Notes under the pieces: generated by a model
What the model saw: only the letters and a program-made list of their open reading frames with translations
Told to the model about the DNA's origin: nothing
Database searches by the model: none
Assembly (NCBI RefSeq): GCF_030817535.1
Contig: NZ_JAUSZL010000002.1
Location: 5,580,001-5,644,000, forward strand
Reading direction: 5' to 3'
Source: Streptomyces sp. V3I8
Lineage (GTDB): Bacteria > Actinomycetota > Actinomycetes > Streptomycetales > Streptomycetaceae
DNA: 64,000 nt
Made by a program: the position numbers and the translations under genes
In this document: in pieces, positions 47,015 through 56,398 of the stretch
How the letters are laid out: each line of letters opens with the position of its first letter
Position numbering within the stretch: position 1 is the first letter of the stretch

Positions 47015-48075
47015 GGGCGCGTCTCCTGCATACGGTCGCGGTCATGCGTAGGGGTGGCGGGCTGTGAGGAGACGGGTGCTTCCGGGGGTGGCTGACCGGC
47101 GGTCTTCTTCAGCCGGCGGTCGATCTCGGTGAATAGGACGGCGAGGAGGACGCCCGCCATCAGCAGGTAGGGCAAGGACAGCCGCCCAAGTTCGGGGAAG
47201 AGGTTCCACAGGGTGTGTGCGGCCAATAGGGGCAGGAGGCTGCGGTAGCGCAGGTACAGCCAGACGCGGCCTGCGGCCATGGCGGCGGCGCCGATGGCGG
47301 GAAGCCCGAAGTAGGCGTGCAGTCCTATCTCGATGAGGCAGACCAGGGTGTAGATCTCCCATGTGGGCCTGCGTACGGCCTTCATCAGCGTGATCGTGGC
47401 CGCGACGATAACGACGTCCTCGATCGCGACGGAATGCACGATGGTCAGGGCGAGTTCTACCGGACCGCTGATACCGAGCGTGACCATCTGGCTGTCCCGC
47501 ATGACCGGCACGATGTCCAGGTCGAGCCAGGTCAACAGCTTCCCCAGCAGGCCGAAGAGAAGACCGGACACGCCACAAACGATGAACCCCCACTGTGCGA
47601 CCTTCCAGCGCTGCAGTTGCTGGACAGGCGTATACGGAGCCCCGTCGTCCGGCCAGACGCCGTGAGAACGGCAGATTTCCACCGCCAGCCATGCCACCGC
47701 GCAGCCGAACAGCGCCGGCCCCAGATCACGGCCCAGCGTGCCGGCCACCGGCATGGCCAACCCGGAGATCGCCACTCCCAGCGTCCCCGCCGCATGTCCT
47801 CGCAGCGGCCGCCACCAGCGCGGAGCGGTATTCGGGGCGGGTCGGCGAAGCACCAGCCAGGTGAGCCAGCCGCCCACCAGGTAACTGCAGGCGAGCTGGG
47901 TGACTTTGATCAATTCGGTGACCTCCCACTGCACGCCGTACAGGGACGCAGCGAACACCGTCCCGCTGGCCAGGCTCGCGAGGGTGGCCAGCGACAGCAG
48001 CCTTGCGAGCTGCCCCAGCACACGGCGCGCCGGCGTAGCAGTGACGGGGAACGCCACGGTGGGAACCTCAGCCAC
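47011..48075 (-). CDS. CPBP-like intramembrane protease family protein
   Basis: A 354-residue protein with about eight to nine membrane helices. The second half resembles CPBP (Abi) metalloproteases: an IEDVVIVA helix in place of motif 1 EExxxR, a CLIEIGLHAYFG helix with histidine, and HTLWN as motif 3. The altered first motif leaves activity uncertain. The GTG start overlaps the upstream ligase stop by eight bases. It could process a small peptide or a membrane partner of this cluster. Confidence 0.65.
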   Translation of the reverse strand: MAEVPTVAFPVTATPARRVLGQLARLLSLATLASLASGTVFAASLYGVQWEVTELIKVTQLACSYLVGGWLTWLVLRRPAPNTAPRWWRPLRGHAAGTLGVAISGLAMPVAGTLGRDLGPALFGCAVAWLAVEICRSHGVWPDDGAPYTPVQQLQRWKVAQWGFIVCGVSGLLFGLLGKLLTWLDLDIVPVMRDSQMVTLGISGPVELALTIVHSVAIEDVVIVAATITLMKAVRRPTWEIYTLVCLIEIGLHAYFGLPAIGAAAMAAGRVWLYLRYRSLLPLLAAHTLWNLFPELGRLSLPYLLMAGVLLAVLFTEIDRRLKKTAGQPPPEAPVSSQPATPTHDRDRMQETRP

Positions 48076-49453
48076 GGTCGAACCCCCTCGCCAGTTCCAC
48101 GTCCGTCACCTCGAACGCGAGGGCGGCGTGTTCGAGCTCGGCGGCATGGACGTAGTGGTCCACGGGGTCGGGCCCGAATGCGAGCGACGCGATGCGGCTG
48201 CTGGCGAAGTCGGTGGTTGCCTCATCCAGGCTGTACGGCATCTCGCGCGCATGGGTGTCCTGGTAGCTGTCGCCCGTGCAGGGCGGGGGGAGTTTCGGCT
48301 GGTTGCGGAGGCCGTGGATGATCCCGGCGAGCGTCGCGGCCAGGGCCAGATAGGGGTTCGCGTCGGCGCCCGGCACGCGGTTCTCCAGATGCGGGTTCGA
48401 CTCCTCGCCGGTGATACGGATGGCACACGTGCGGTTGCCGTGCCCCCACGTGAAGCGGGTGGGGGCGAACGAGTGCGGGCGGTAGCGCTTGTAGGAGTTG
48501 CTGGTGGGCGCGTACAGCGGTGCCAAGTGTGGGAGGGCGTCAAGGAGCCCGGCGACGGAGTGCTGCAGCGGTTCGGGCAGCTCACTGCCCTGCTCCATCC
48601 AGAACGCCGAGTCGTCCTCGTCGCGCCACAGGGACACGTGCAGGTGCAGGCCGCTGCCGACCCCGGTCTGCGGGGCGGCCATGAACGTGGGCGCCATCTT
48701 GTGCTGTGCGGCAAGGTGGCGCACCGCGTGCTGGTGGACGGTGTAGACGTCGCAGGCCGCCATTGGGGCCCCGTAGGGCCACGTAACCTCGATCTGGCCG
48801 GGTGCCCCTTCCGTCTTGATCGCCTCGGGCGGGCAGCCGGCCGTATGCAGGACCTCCCAGAGGTCGTGGAAGAAGGCGCTCAGGGCCGGCGGGTGGTCGA
48901 GGGCATAGTCGAGGTTGTAGGGCGAGACGGGGACGAGCCCTCGGTACCCGCGGCGGCGGGCCTGCGCCGGGGTGCCCTTGTAGAGCATGAACTCGCTCTC
49001 GATGCCGACCTTGGCCCGATACCCGAGGGAGGCCAGTTCGGCGATCTGCTGACGGAGCATCTGCCGCGGGGCGACGTCGATGGGCCAGCCGTGGCGGACA
49101 GCGTCGCCGTGGACCAGGACCGTGCCGGGCAGGTAGGACAGCCGGCGGATCGACTTCGGGTCGGGGACGACGTGCAGGTCCTGGAACCCGTCGTCCCAGC
49201 CCGTGAGGGAGTATCCCGGCTGTGCGTTCATGTTCAGGTCGGTGGCCAGGACGTAGGAGCACATCTCCGACTCGAAGCGGTCCAGGAACGTGCGGGCGTC
49301 GTGGAGCTTGCCCTTGAGGCGGCCCTGCATGTCGGGGACCGCGAGCATCACCGTCGTGATCTCGCCCTCTTCCACCAGGCGAACCAGGTTCTCCGGCTGC
49401 TGCAAGCCCGACGCCAGGACAGGCAGGTCGTTCGGTTGGGTCTCGTGGGTCAT
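48068..49453 (-). CDS. Glutamine synthetase-like gamma-glutamyl ligase
   Basis: A 461-residue GS-fold protein. Hallmarks are GIESEFML, GSGLHLHVSLW, NSYKRYRPHSFAPTR, RVPGADANPYLALAA and an N-terminal beta-grasp with VMLAVPDMQGRLKGK. The overall text is closer to PuuA/GlnA3-type gamma-glutamyl-polyamine ligases than to GlnA. It may attach glutamate to an amine taken up by the adjacent permease. Its ATG shares a base with the permease stop (TGATG). Confidence 0.85.
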   Translation of the reverse strand: MTHETQPNDLPVLASGLQQPENLVRLVEEGEITTVMLAVPDMQGRLKGKLHDARTFLDRFESEMCSYVLATDLNMNAQPGYSLTGWDDGFQDLHVVPDPKSIRRLSYLPGTVLVHGDAVRHGWPIDVAPRQMLRQQIAELASLGYRAKVGIESEFMLYKGTPAQARRRGYRGLVPVSPYNLDYALDHPPALSAFFHDLWEVLHTAGCPPEAIKTEGAPGQIEVTWPYGAPMAACDVYTVHQHAVRHLAAQHKMAPTFMAAPQTGVGSGLHLHVSLWRDEDDSAFWMEQGSELPEPLQHSVAGLLDALPHLAPLYAPTSNSYKRYRPHSFAPTRFTWGHGNRTCAIRITGEESNPHLENRVPGADANPYLALAATLAGIIHGLRNQPKLPPPCTGDSYQDTHAREMPYSLDEATTDFASSRIASLAFGPDPVDHYVHAAELEHAALAFEVTDVELARGFDRG

Positions 49454-50967
49454 CACAGCACGCCTTCGGACAGTGCCACGGTTTCGGCTTCGGTGCCGAG
49501 CGGCGGGATCTTGTAGGAGCGTCGGCCCTTGGTGATCCAGGTGAGCCACGCGATGAGCAGGACCACCGCGAGGGCGATGCCGGCGTAGTTGAAGGACTGC
49601 ACGGTGATCGGGGAAGCCTGTGGCAGGCAGAAGACGACGGTCAGCACGGCCACGTAGCCGACCGAGATCCAGCCCAGCGGCTTGCTCCAGGCGCCCAGGT
49701 GCCAGGGGCCCGGCGTGAACTTCTCTGGGTGGCGCCGCCGCAGATAGACCGGGATCACGTAGGCGGGTGTGATGCCGATGACGTTGATCGCGGTGACGGC
49801 AGCGTAGGCGGCCGGCGAGTACAGGCTGGGCAGCGCCAGGAGCAGCGCGATCCCCACCGACAGCCACACCGCGGGGACAGGGGTCTTGGTGCGGCTGCTG
49901 ACGCGGCGCCAGGTCGCGGAGCCGTAGAGGGCCCCATCCCGCGAGAACGCATACACCATGCGGGAGGCGGCGGCCGTCTCCGCGTTCCCGCAGAACAACT
50001 GCGCGACGATCACGACGAGGAGCAGCCCCTTGGCCACGCCGGTGCCCAGGACGTCGATGAAAATCTGCGCCGGCGGCACACCCGTGCTCGTGCCCAGCGT
50101 GCCCGCATAGTCCTCGATGGCGAACAGCAGACCGGCTAGCAGAACGAACCCGGCCGCCCAGGACCAGGCGATGGCACGCACGATGCCCCTGGGCGCTGCG
50201 ATCTGTGCGCCCTTGGTCTCCTCCGACAGGTGCGAGGAAGCGTCGTAGCCGCAGAACGTGTACGCGGCCAGCAGGCAACCGAGTGCGGCCACATACACGG
50301 GGTTGTCGAAGCCGGTGCCATTGTTGACGTGCGTGAACACGAAGCTGGCGCTCTGGCGCTCACCCGGGGCGAGGGTGAGCGCGCCGACGATCAGCGCGAC
50401 GCCGGCGAGCTGCCACCACACCGAGATCGAGTTCAGCACGGTCACCAGGCGCACCCCGAGCGCGTTGAGGGCGCCGTGCAGCAGCAGGATGCCGGCGAAG
50501 ATCAGCATCGTCGTCTCGGGTGTGGGCTCAAGTCCCCACTGCAGGTTGGCGAACGCGCCGACGAACAGCGCGCACCCGTAGTCGATGCCGGCGATCGCAC
50601 CGAGCAGGCCCAGCAGGTTGAGCCAGCCGGTGACCCACGCCCAGCGGGGGCCGCCGAGGCGGTGGGCCATGTAGTACAGGCCGCCCGAGGTGGGATAGGC
50701 GGAAGTGACCTCGGCCAGGCACGCGCCGAGGATGAGGGTCATGGCGCCGATGCCGACCCAGCCCCACAGCATGACGGCGGGGCCGCCGGTGTTGAGGCCG
50801 TAGCCGAACAGGGTCATGCCGCCGGCCAGGATGCAGATCACGGAGAAGCTGATCGCGAAGTTCCCGAAGCCGCCCATGCCGCGTTTTAGTTCGGGCGTGT
50901 AGCCGTGGCCGCGCAGCGCCGCGTCGTCGTCCAGCGGACGGCGGCTAGTTGATCGTCTGTGCGGCAT
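49453..50967 (-). CDS. APC-family amino acid/polyamine permease
   Basis: A 504-residue transporter with 12 membrane helices and conserved APC text: FAISFSVICILAGGMTLFGYGL (in two parts), YPTSGGLYYMAHRLGG, GYDASSHLSEET and RMVYAFSRDGA. ATG 50967 was chosen because the cytosolic tail with RGHGYTPELKRGMG follows. It likely imports an amino acid or amine for the coupled gamma-glutamyl ligase. Confidence 0.9.
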   Translation of the reverse strand: MPHRRSTSRRPLDDDAALRGHGYTPELKRGMGGFGNFAISFSVICILAGGMTLFGYGLNTGGPAVMLWGWVGIGAMTLILGACLAEVTSAYPTSGGLYYMAHRLGGPRWAWVTGWLNLLGLLGAIAGIDYGCALFVGAFANLQWGLEPTPETTMLIFAGILLLHGALNALGVRLVTVLNSISVWWQLAGVALIVGALTLAPGERQSASFVFTHVNNGTGFDNPVYVAALGCLLAAYTFCGYDASSHLSEETKGAQIAAPRGIVRAIAWSWAAGFVLLAGLLFAIEDYAGTLGTSTGVPPAQIFIDVLGTGVAKGLLLVVIVAQLFCGNAETAAASRMVYAFSRDGALYGSATWRRVSSRTKTPVPAVWLSVGIALLLALPSLYSPAAYAAVTAINVIGITPAYVIPVYLRRRHPEKFTPGPWHLGAWSKPLGWISVGYVAVLTVVFCLPQASPITVQSFNYAGIALAVVLLIAWLTWITKGRRSYKIPPLGTEAETVALSEGVL

Positions 50968-51107
50968 CGGGCACCTCGGGGGAGAAGGGAGGAGGGCAGA
51001 GATGGTGTGGTGCGGGTGGTAAGCGCAACGGAAAGGTCCTTGGAGGAGTCGGAGGAGAGAAGGGCGAGCGCAAGGGGCCGCGGCTGCGGAGGGTGGGCCT
51101 CGGATGG

Positions 51108-52103
51108 TCATCGGCGGCTCCTGGATTTCAGGGTGGGGCGGCGGGCTTTGAGGAATTCCTCCTGCCATTCCTGCGGTTCGTGGGCGACCTGGGCCCATGG
51201 CGCGGTGGTCACGTGTGGGCCGATCGCTTCGAACACCGGGCCGCTGTGGCCTACGCCGGTGGCCGTCAGGGCGTGTGCCAGGTGGTTGAGATCCAGCAGG
51301 GAGCGGGTGTCGGGCTGCCCCGGCGCGGGCTGCGTCGGCTCGAACCACTCATGCAGCGCCTTGCGGGCGTAGTGGGCTTTGTCCTCGGTGACCCAGTACG
51401 CGAGCACACTGGCGGTCTGCCGCGTCTGCCACTGCTTGCGGTACTGATCAACGAACGCGTACAGCGGCAGAACCTTCAGCGCGGACCCCGCCGGGGCTCT
51501 GGACGCCACCCACTGCGCGAAGGTGATCAGCTCATTGCCGCGGGCGCGGAAGACGGCGAGCATCCGGTGGAAGGCTTCACGGTTGTGCGCATCGCGCTGG
51601 TGCACCGCGTCCAGCAGCCGCCAGGGCCCCGGCGGCAGCAGGTCCTCACGCGCGATCCAGTTGAGCGGGCTGTGCGGCCGCTCCGGGTCGTCGTCGGCCT
51701 GCGCGAGCGTCATGAAGCACAAGGGCGGCACCGGATCGGCCTTCCACTCCGCGGCCGCACTGCAGGCGTAACGGGCCTTGAGGATGGCCTGCATCAGCTG
51801 TGGCCGGGAGGCCCCGTTGCGGTGGGCGAGGATCACGCGTTCGCTTAGCACGCGGGCCCGCATCATCCAGGCGTTCCAGTCCTCAGGCTCCTCCGCGGCC
51901 CACATTTCGATCGCCTCGGTGTCCACCGCCGCGCGGCCCAGGACCTGGCTTCGGCTGCACCGCAGTGACCAGGAATCCGTCCTGGTGAGCAGCTCCTTCG
52001 TGGACAGCCACCGATTCAGCCGCAGGTCCTCCAGGGCGACGCGCAGATCGGCATCCCGGCCGGCAGGGTGCGGAGTCGTCAAGCTCATGTCAGAAGAGGT
52101 CAT
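51108..52103 (-). CDS. Uncharacterised helical protein
   Basis: A 331-residue soluble protein starting at ATG 52103. It is rich in tryptophan and helices, with text such as EDWNAWMMRARVLSERV, KARYACSAAAEWKADPVPP and HNREAFHRMLAVFRARG that suggests TPR-like packing. I do not recognise a named domain. It sits 140 bases upstream of the permease in the same direction and may belong to that unit. Confidence 0.7.
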   Translation of the reverse strand: MTSSDMSLTTPHPAGRDADLRVALEDLRLNRWLSTKELLTRTDSWSLRCSRSQVLGRAAVDTEAIEMWAAEEPEDWNAWMMRARVLSERVILAHRNGASRPQLMQAILKARYACSAAAEWKADPVPPLCFMTLAQADDDPERPHSPLNWIAREDLLPPGPWRLLDAVHQRDAHNREAFHRMLAVFRARGNELITFAQWVASRAPAGSALKVLPLYAFVDQYRKQWQTRQTASVLAYWVTEDKAHYARKALHEWFEPTQPAPGQPDTRSLLDLNHLAHALTATGVGHSGPVFEAIGPHVTTAPWAQVAHEPQEWQEEFLKARRPTLKSRSRR

Positions 52104-52515
52104 CGGCGGACCCCTGACGCGAGAGAGCTGAGGGGAAAGCGAATGCGCACTGACCTGGTGCGCGTAAGAAGGGCATGAGAGTGCGATTCCTCGATGCAGG
52201 GGTGGGGCCGTCGGGCCGCAGCCTGTGTGATCCGCTGGCCATAGGGGGAGCCGGGACTGATGACTGCGGCCCGACGGGGCTTGTTGGGTCAGCCGGAGGC
52301 GGCTGTGCGCTCAAGCAGGGTCCGGGCCGGGAACCGGTTCGCCCACTTGACGTGCGGTTCGAGCGCAGGGCGTAGCGCCGGTTATGGAGCTGTTCCGGCT
52401 CTGAGACGCGGTAGAGCTGAAGGGAGCTGGCGTGTGTGGGGGGCTTAGAAAGTGTCGAAGACCGGACCACCCGGAATGCTGTCCAGGCTGAGGGCGGTCC
52501 AGTCTGATGTGTAGA
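52104..52515. other. Intergenic region, no supported gene
   Basis: A 412-base spacer upstream of the 331-residue protein. One open minus frame crosses most of it but has no ribosome site or family signal and overlaps the next start. It probably holds a promoter for the downstream series; none is clear by eye. Confidence 0.5.
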
Positions 52516-53352
52516 TCAGTTCAGGGCTTTGCCCACCTCGTAGATGGTGGGCCGGTCCTCCGGGGCGTGGCTGAGCATGGCGTCGATCAGGGCGCCCAGT
52601 TCACCGGGCACCTTCACTGAGCGACGTCGGCCGTTTGCCACCGCTTCTCTCTGTACGGAGCGTGGAGCGTCGTCCGGATACTCGACTGCCCGCCAGCCGG
52701 TGGCGGAGATGAGCAGGGACGCACCGAGTGCGTAGATGTCGGCAGCTTGGGTCGGCTCCGCCTCTCCTGTGGCGAGCACGCTGCGCGCGATCTCCGGTGC
52801 CTCGTAGTGGACCAGGCAGCCGCGGAACGGGAAGTCGTACCCCTGAGGCACCTGCCCACCCCGAGCCAGTGCTAGGTCGATGAGATGGGTGCGTTCGGGC
52901 CCGATGATGAAGTGGGCAGGCTGAATGTCTCCGTGGGCCCAGCCTTTCGCGTGCAGTTCGGCGAGCGCTTCAACGCATCCCAGCGCCACGCTGGCGTGCG
53001 GTGCGATGGACGAGTCCCGCCTACGGCAGGGTTCCCACAGCCGGTACAGGTCCGGCCCTTCCCGCCACGGCTGGAAGTTCCAGGTTCCCTGCTCCCACTC
53101 GCCGTACGCGACGTCCTCGAAGCCGAGGTGATGCAGCACGGCGCCTTCGCGTGCGGGAGCGAGAGCGGTCCAGGGCTGCGCGGCCCAGTCGGCTGTGGCC
53201 TCGATCGGGTAGCCGACTTTCACGGCGTAATGGCCCCGGGAGTTTTCGACTTCCCAGACCACGGAGCCTCGGCGGTTGATGATCAGGTACTGAGCTGTGG
53301 GCGTGAGCGCATCACGCAGTACGGCCGGCAGTTCAGGGGGCGAGCCGGACAA
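52516..53352 (-). CDS. Protein-kinase-fold protein
   Basis: A 278-residue single-domain protein. The catalytic loop is AHGDIQPAHFII and the metal loop is IDLALARG, where canonical kinases have HRDxKxxN and DFG. Later text (YEAPEIARS, DIYALGASLL, PEDRPTIYEV) follows the kinase fold to its end. It is shortened and altered at key sites, so it may phosphorylate a small molecule, AMPylate or act as a pseudokinase. TTG 53352 is the start, with AAGGAG seven bases upstream. Confidence 0.75.
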   Translation of the reverse strand: MSGSPPELPAVLRDALTPTAQYLIINRRGSVVWEVENSRGHYAVKVGYPIEATADWAAQPWTALAPAREGAVLHHLGFEDVAYGEWEQGTWNFQPWREGPDLYRLWEPCRRRDSSIAPHASVALGCVEALAELHAKGWAHGDIQPAHFIIGPERTHLIDLALARGGQVPQGYDFPFRGCLVHYEAPEIARSVLATGEAEPTQAADIYALGASLLISATGWRAVEYPDDAPRSVQREAVANGRRRSVKVPGELGALIDAMLSHAPEDRPTIYEVGKALN

Positions 53353-53421
53353 GGTCTTTCTCCTTCCTGGCGAGCACGGCCGACCACGAGCAGGGGCCGG
53401 CCGTGTCGCTGTTGTCGTGAG

Positions 53422-53865
53422 CTACGCCTGGCCGTACGGCCGGCCGCAGTCCGCGTCGCACTGTGCGAGGTTCTCGCCGTTCACGGTCCACAGGTCGTCG
53501 AAGACCATGAACCCGGCGGCTTTCATGGCGTGCGCCGCAGCAGCGACCATTTTCGGATCACGACCTCCTCCGCCCGGCTTCGGGTTGTGGTGCAGGAAAC
53601 GCCCCGCGTACTGCTCGCACAGCCCGGCGTACTCCTTGGTGTGCAGGATGAGCGCGTGCAGGCCGAGGTCCACGTCGTCCGACGGCACCATGGCGACGGT
53701 GGCGGTGGCCGCGGTGACGAGGAACGCGACCGCCTGGTCCGCGATGCGCTCGGCACGCTCGGGCGTCTGTCCGTCATGGAGGACCACGAAGTGGGCGAGG
53801 CTCTCGAACAGGTCCTCGCCAGCCACCATGCGGCCGGTCCTCTGGTCGTTCGCTGTTGCCGTCAT
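53422..53865 (-). CDS. Small protein resembling the glycine-rich-domain family
   Basis: A 147-residue protein starting at ATG 53865 after GGAG. It contains MVPSDDVDLGLHALILHT, KEYAGLCEQYAGRFLHHNP and CDADCGRP. The VDLGxHxxILHTxEY pattern recalls the glycine-rich domain-containing protein-like family found across Streptomyces. Function unknown. The preceding 130 bases remain open in frame (FEAGLKAFFPVVYEP), so an upstream GTG start is possible. Confidence 0.65.
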   Translation of the reverse strand: MTATANDQRTGRMVAGEDLFESLAHFVVLHDGQTPERAERIADQAVAFLVTAATATVAMVPSDDVDLGLHALILHTKEYAGLCEQYAGRFLHHNPKPGGGGRDPKMVAAAAHAMKAAGFMVFDDLWTVNGENLAQCDADCGRPYGQA

Positions 53866-54015
53866 GCGTATCTCCTGGTGTGTGAGGTAGTGCGTGGTGA
53901 GCAGCTCCACCCCGGCCGCCGAGCTCGGCTCATAGACGACCGGGAAGAAGGCTTTGAGGCCGGCCTCGAACGGGGACGGGGGGCCGGGATGTGGCACCCG
54001 TTCGGGGCGGCCGTT

Positions 54016-54114
54016 CTACTGGCCGACGTTGAGGGTCATGCCGATCACCAAGCTGCGCGAACCGCTGATGCAGATGATGAACAGGAACCCGGTACACCGG
54101 CCGATGGCGCGCAT
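54016..54114 (-). CDS. 32-residue hydrophobic small protein
   Basis: ATG 54114 overlaps the stop of the upstream small gene (TGATG), suggesting coupled translation. The product has a basic start (MRAIGR), a hydrophobic run with two cysteines (CTGFLFIICISG) and a short tail. It could be a membrane micro-protein, a signalling peptide or chance. Confidence 0.35.
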   Translation of the reverse strand: MRAIGRCTGFLFIICISGSRSLVIGMTLNVGQ

Positions 54115-54344
54115 CACAGTCCGACCCGACTGTTGTCGTTCTTCACGGCCAGGCGCGCGCTCAGTTCCTCTCGCGCGCTGAGTGCCGCCACCTTGTCCGG
54201 CATGGCGTCCCACTCCCTGCCGCCTCCGATCGGGCGTATCTGCACACGGCCACCGACCTCGCCCATGACGACGCCGATACGTCCACGGGCACTGTCCTTC
54301 GCCAGTTCGCCGATGTCTGGTCTGGTCTGCTGATTGCTCGCCAT
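54114..54344 (-). CDS. Small soluble protein, common Streptomyces family
   Basis: A 76-residue protein with GRIGVVMGEVGGRVQIRP and GGGREWDAMP. I recall similar small proteins (GxVMxxxGxxxxLRPxGGGxEWD) next to XRE regulators in Streptomyces, but not their function. The ribosome site is weak; ATG 54356 is an in-frame alternative. It is divergent from the regulator at 54471. Confidence 0.6.
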   Translation of the reverse strand: MASNQQTRPDIGELAKDSARGRIGVVMGEVGGRVQIRPIGGGREWDAMPDKVAALSAREELSARLAVKNDNSRVGL

Positions 54345-54470
54345 GCAGAGGAGCATCCCGAGCCGGGTACCTCTGCCAAAAGGTCAGGCTGATTACCCAA
54401 CTTGGGTAATATCGCGGCAGGTAGAGAACCAGCGACGTTGCGTAGCCTTCGCAGTGTGGGAGCCTCCCAG

Positions 54471-55811
54471 ATGCCCCAAGCCAACCAGCCGCCGGAACTG
54501 CCCGCGCGGTTGCTCACCGACCCCGAGATGATCGATGCGTGTCGGGTACGGGACTTCGCCGTGGTCTTCCGACTGGCCAAAGTCAAGGCCGGTATCTACC
54601 CGTCGATGATCGCCAGGCGATGTGACCTGACCCCGAGTCGAGTCGGCGAAGTGCTCTCCGGGCGGCGCCAGCTGGTGCACATGGATGTCATCGAGCGCAT
54701 CGCGGACGGCTTACGCATTCCAGGGCACATGCTCGGACTTGCCCGGCGGTCGTGGGAGACGCCCCAGGCTCTTGTCGTCACCGACCGCGAAGCATTTCCG
54801 GTACCGGAGCCGGCGCAGCAGATCCCCGCGTCTCTGCCGGGCCCGGACGTGGACAGCATCTTGGCCATGGCCACCCGGACAAGTTTCAGCGCCGCCACCC
54901 TCGCGGCGTTCCGGTCTTCCATTGAGGACTACTGGCGACGAGACAATCAACACGGCGGAGAAGCCCTGAGGCCCGCCGTCGTTGGGCAGCTCCGATACGT
55001 GATCGGGCTCATGAAGGAGAACCGGCCGCCGTCCATCCAGTACGGCCTCTACGGCATCGCCGCCGAACTGGCACGCCTCACGGGCTGGATCTACTTCGAC
55101 GCCCGCCAGTACAACCAGGCCCGCACCTACTTCAGCGAAGCTCTGCAACTGGCCAAGCACATCGACGACCGACAGTTCATGGCCAACGTCCTCGCCTGCA
55201 TGAGCTTGCAGGCGACCTACCAGGACAAGCCCGCGGACTCTCTGGCACTCGTCACAGCCGCCCAGGACCAGGCCCGCTCGGCCCCCGACACCACCCCGCG
55301 TGTCCTGTCGATGCTGTCCATGCGCGAAGCCTTCGCCCACGCTTCCCTTGGTAGCCAGACCTCCACCCGCCGAGCGCTCACGGAGGCGCACCGCCAGTTC
55401 GAGCAGATCCGGACAAGCGACCCCGACCCGTCATGGGTGACCTACTTCGATGAACCGAAGCTCATCGTGGACACGGGCATCGCCCACGGCCGGCTGGGCG
55501 AAGCGGCCACCGCCGAACCCTTGATCGCGGACGCCTTACGGAGAGAAGACCGCGCCAACCACCGCGGCCGTGCATTTCATGCATTCTGGCTGGCCCGGAC
55601 CCAACTGGACCAAGGCAAGCTCGACCAAGCGTGCCACACCGCTACACAAGCCCTGGAGTCCGCGTCGACCGTGGTGTCCGAGCGGGTGACGGGCCACCTG
55701 AGGGAGTTCTACGGCCAGTTGGCTCCCCATAGGCAAGAACCCGTAGCCCTGGCCTTCGAGGCCCGGCTACGGGAAGTTCTCCCACCCGTCAGCGGATCGT
55801 TTCATCCATGA
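54471..55811 (+). CDS. XRE-family regulator with TPR-like C-terminal domain
   Basis: A 446-residue regulator. The helix-turn-helix lies at about residues 25-80 (MIARRCDLTPSRVGEVLSGRR). The rest is helical repeat with YFDARQYNQARTYFSEALQLA and ALTEAHRQFEQI units, the layout of Streptomyces regulators that sense a small ligand or peptide. ATG 54471 was chosen; upstream TTG/GTG codons exist. It is divergent from the small genes at 54344 and likely controls them. It overlaps the convergent NUDIX gene by 23 bases. Confidence 0.82.
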   Translation: MPQANQPPELPARLLTDPEMIDACRVRDFAVVFRLAKVKAGIYPSMIARRCDLTPSRVGEVLSGRRQLVHMDVIERIADGLRIPGHMLGLARRSWETPQALVVTDREAFPVPEPAQQIPASLPGPDVDSILAMATRTSFSAATLAAFRSSIEDYWRRDNQHGGEALRPAVVGQLRYVIGLMKENRPPSIQYGLYGIAAELARLTGWIYFDARQYNQARTYFSEALQLAKHIDDRQFMANVLACMSLQATYQDKPADSLALVTAAQDQARSAPDTTPRVLSMLSMREAFAHASLGSQTSTRRALTEAHRQFEQIRTSDPDPSWVTYFDEPKLIVDTGIAHGRLGEAATAEPLIADALRREDRANHRGRAFHAFWLARTQLDQGKLDQACHTATQALESASTVVSERVTGHLREFYGQLAPHRQEPVALAFEARLREVLPPVSGSFHP

Positions 55812-56322
55812 GCAGGTACAGCAGACCGACGAGAGATCCGCTGCTCACGACCTCACGACGGTCGATCATGCCCCGCACCTCACTGAGGGGGACCCACTCG
55901 ATGCGGTCGGACTCGTTCTTCTCCGTGGGCGGTCCGGAGTAGGTCGCGCCGTCGACGCGGAAGACGTGGTGCTGCGAGTCGGTGATCCCGTTGGCCGGCT
56001 CGGCATAAATCAGAGGCTTGATCGGACCAGGGCGCCAGCCGGTCTCCTCCAGCACTTCGCGAGCCGCTGCTTCCTCAGGTGTCTCGCCCTCTTCCACCAG
56101 GCCCATGGGGAGCTCCCAGGCCCACGAGTTGGTGATGAAGCGGTGCCGCCACATCATCAAGACCTCTTGGCGGTCATTGACCACGGCGGCCACGGCTAGG
56201 TGCCGCAGGCGAACTACGTGGTACTCCCAACGACGGCCGTCCGGCTGCTGGACATCAACCAACCACAGGTTCACCCAGGGGTTGTTGTAGATCTGGCGCT
56301 CACCGTGGGTCTTCCACTCCAT
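55789..56322 (-). CDS. NUDIX hydrolase
   Basis: A 177-residue protein with an intact Nudix box (GLVEEGETPEEAAAREVLEETGW in two overlapping parts: GLVEEGETPEEAAARE and REVLEETGW), which binds the metal for pyrophosphate cleavage. The N-terminal strands (MEWKTHGERQIYNNPWVNLW) are like ADP-sugar pyrophosphatases. The substrate is uncertain: ADP-ribose-like compounds are likely. Confidence 0.88.
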   Translation of the reverse strand: MEWKTHGERQIYNNPWVNLWLVDVQQPDGRRWEYHVVRLRHLAVAAVVNDRQEVLMMWRHRFITNSWAWELPMGLVEEGETPEEAAAREVLEETGWRPGPIKPLIYAEPANGITDSQHHVFRVDGATYSGPPTEKNESDRIEWVPLSEVRGMIDRREVVSSGSLVGLLYLLMDETIR

Positions 56323-56398
56323 GCCTGCGGCCCCTCTCGATCGGACTCCAGGATCTCAGACCGACCGGGATGGAGGCGTAAATTCCGTTCTTTTCGCG

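Noticed and set aside
52090..52470. 126-codon minus-strand open frame
   Set aside because: No ribosome site, no family resemblance, low-complexity serine/arginine/proline content and overlap with the next gene's start.
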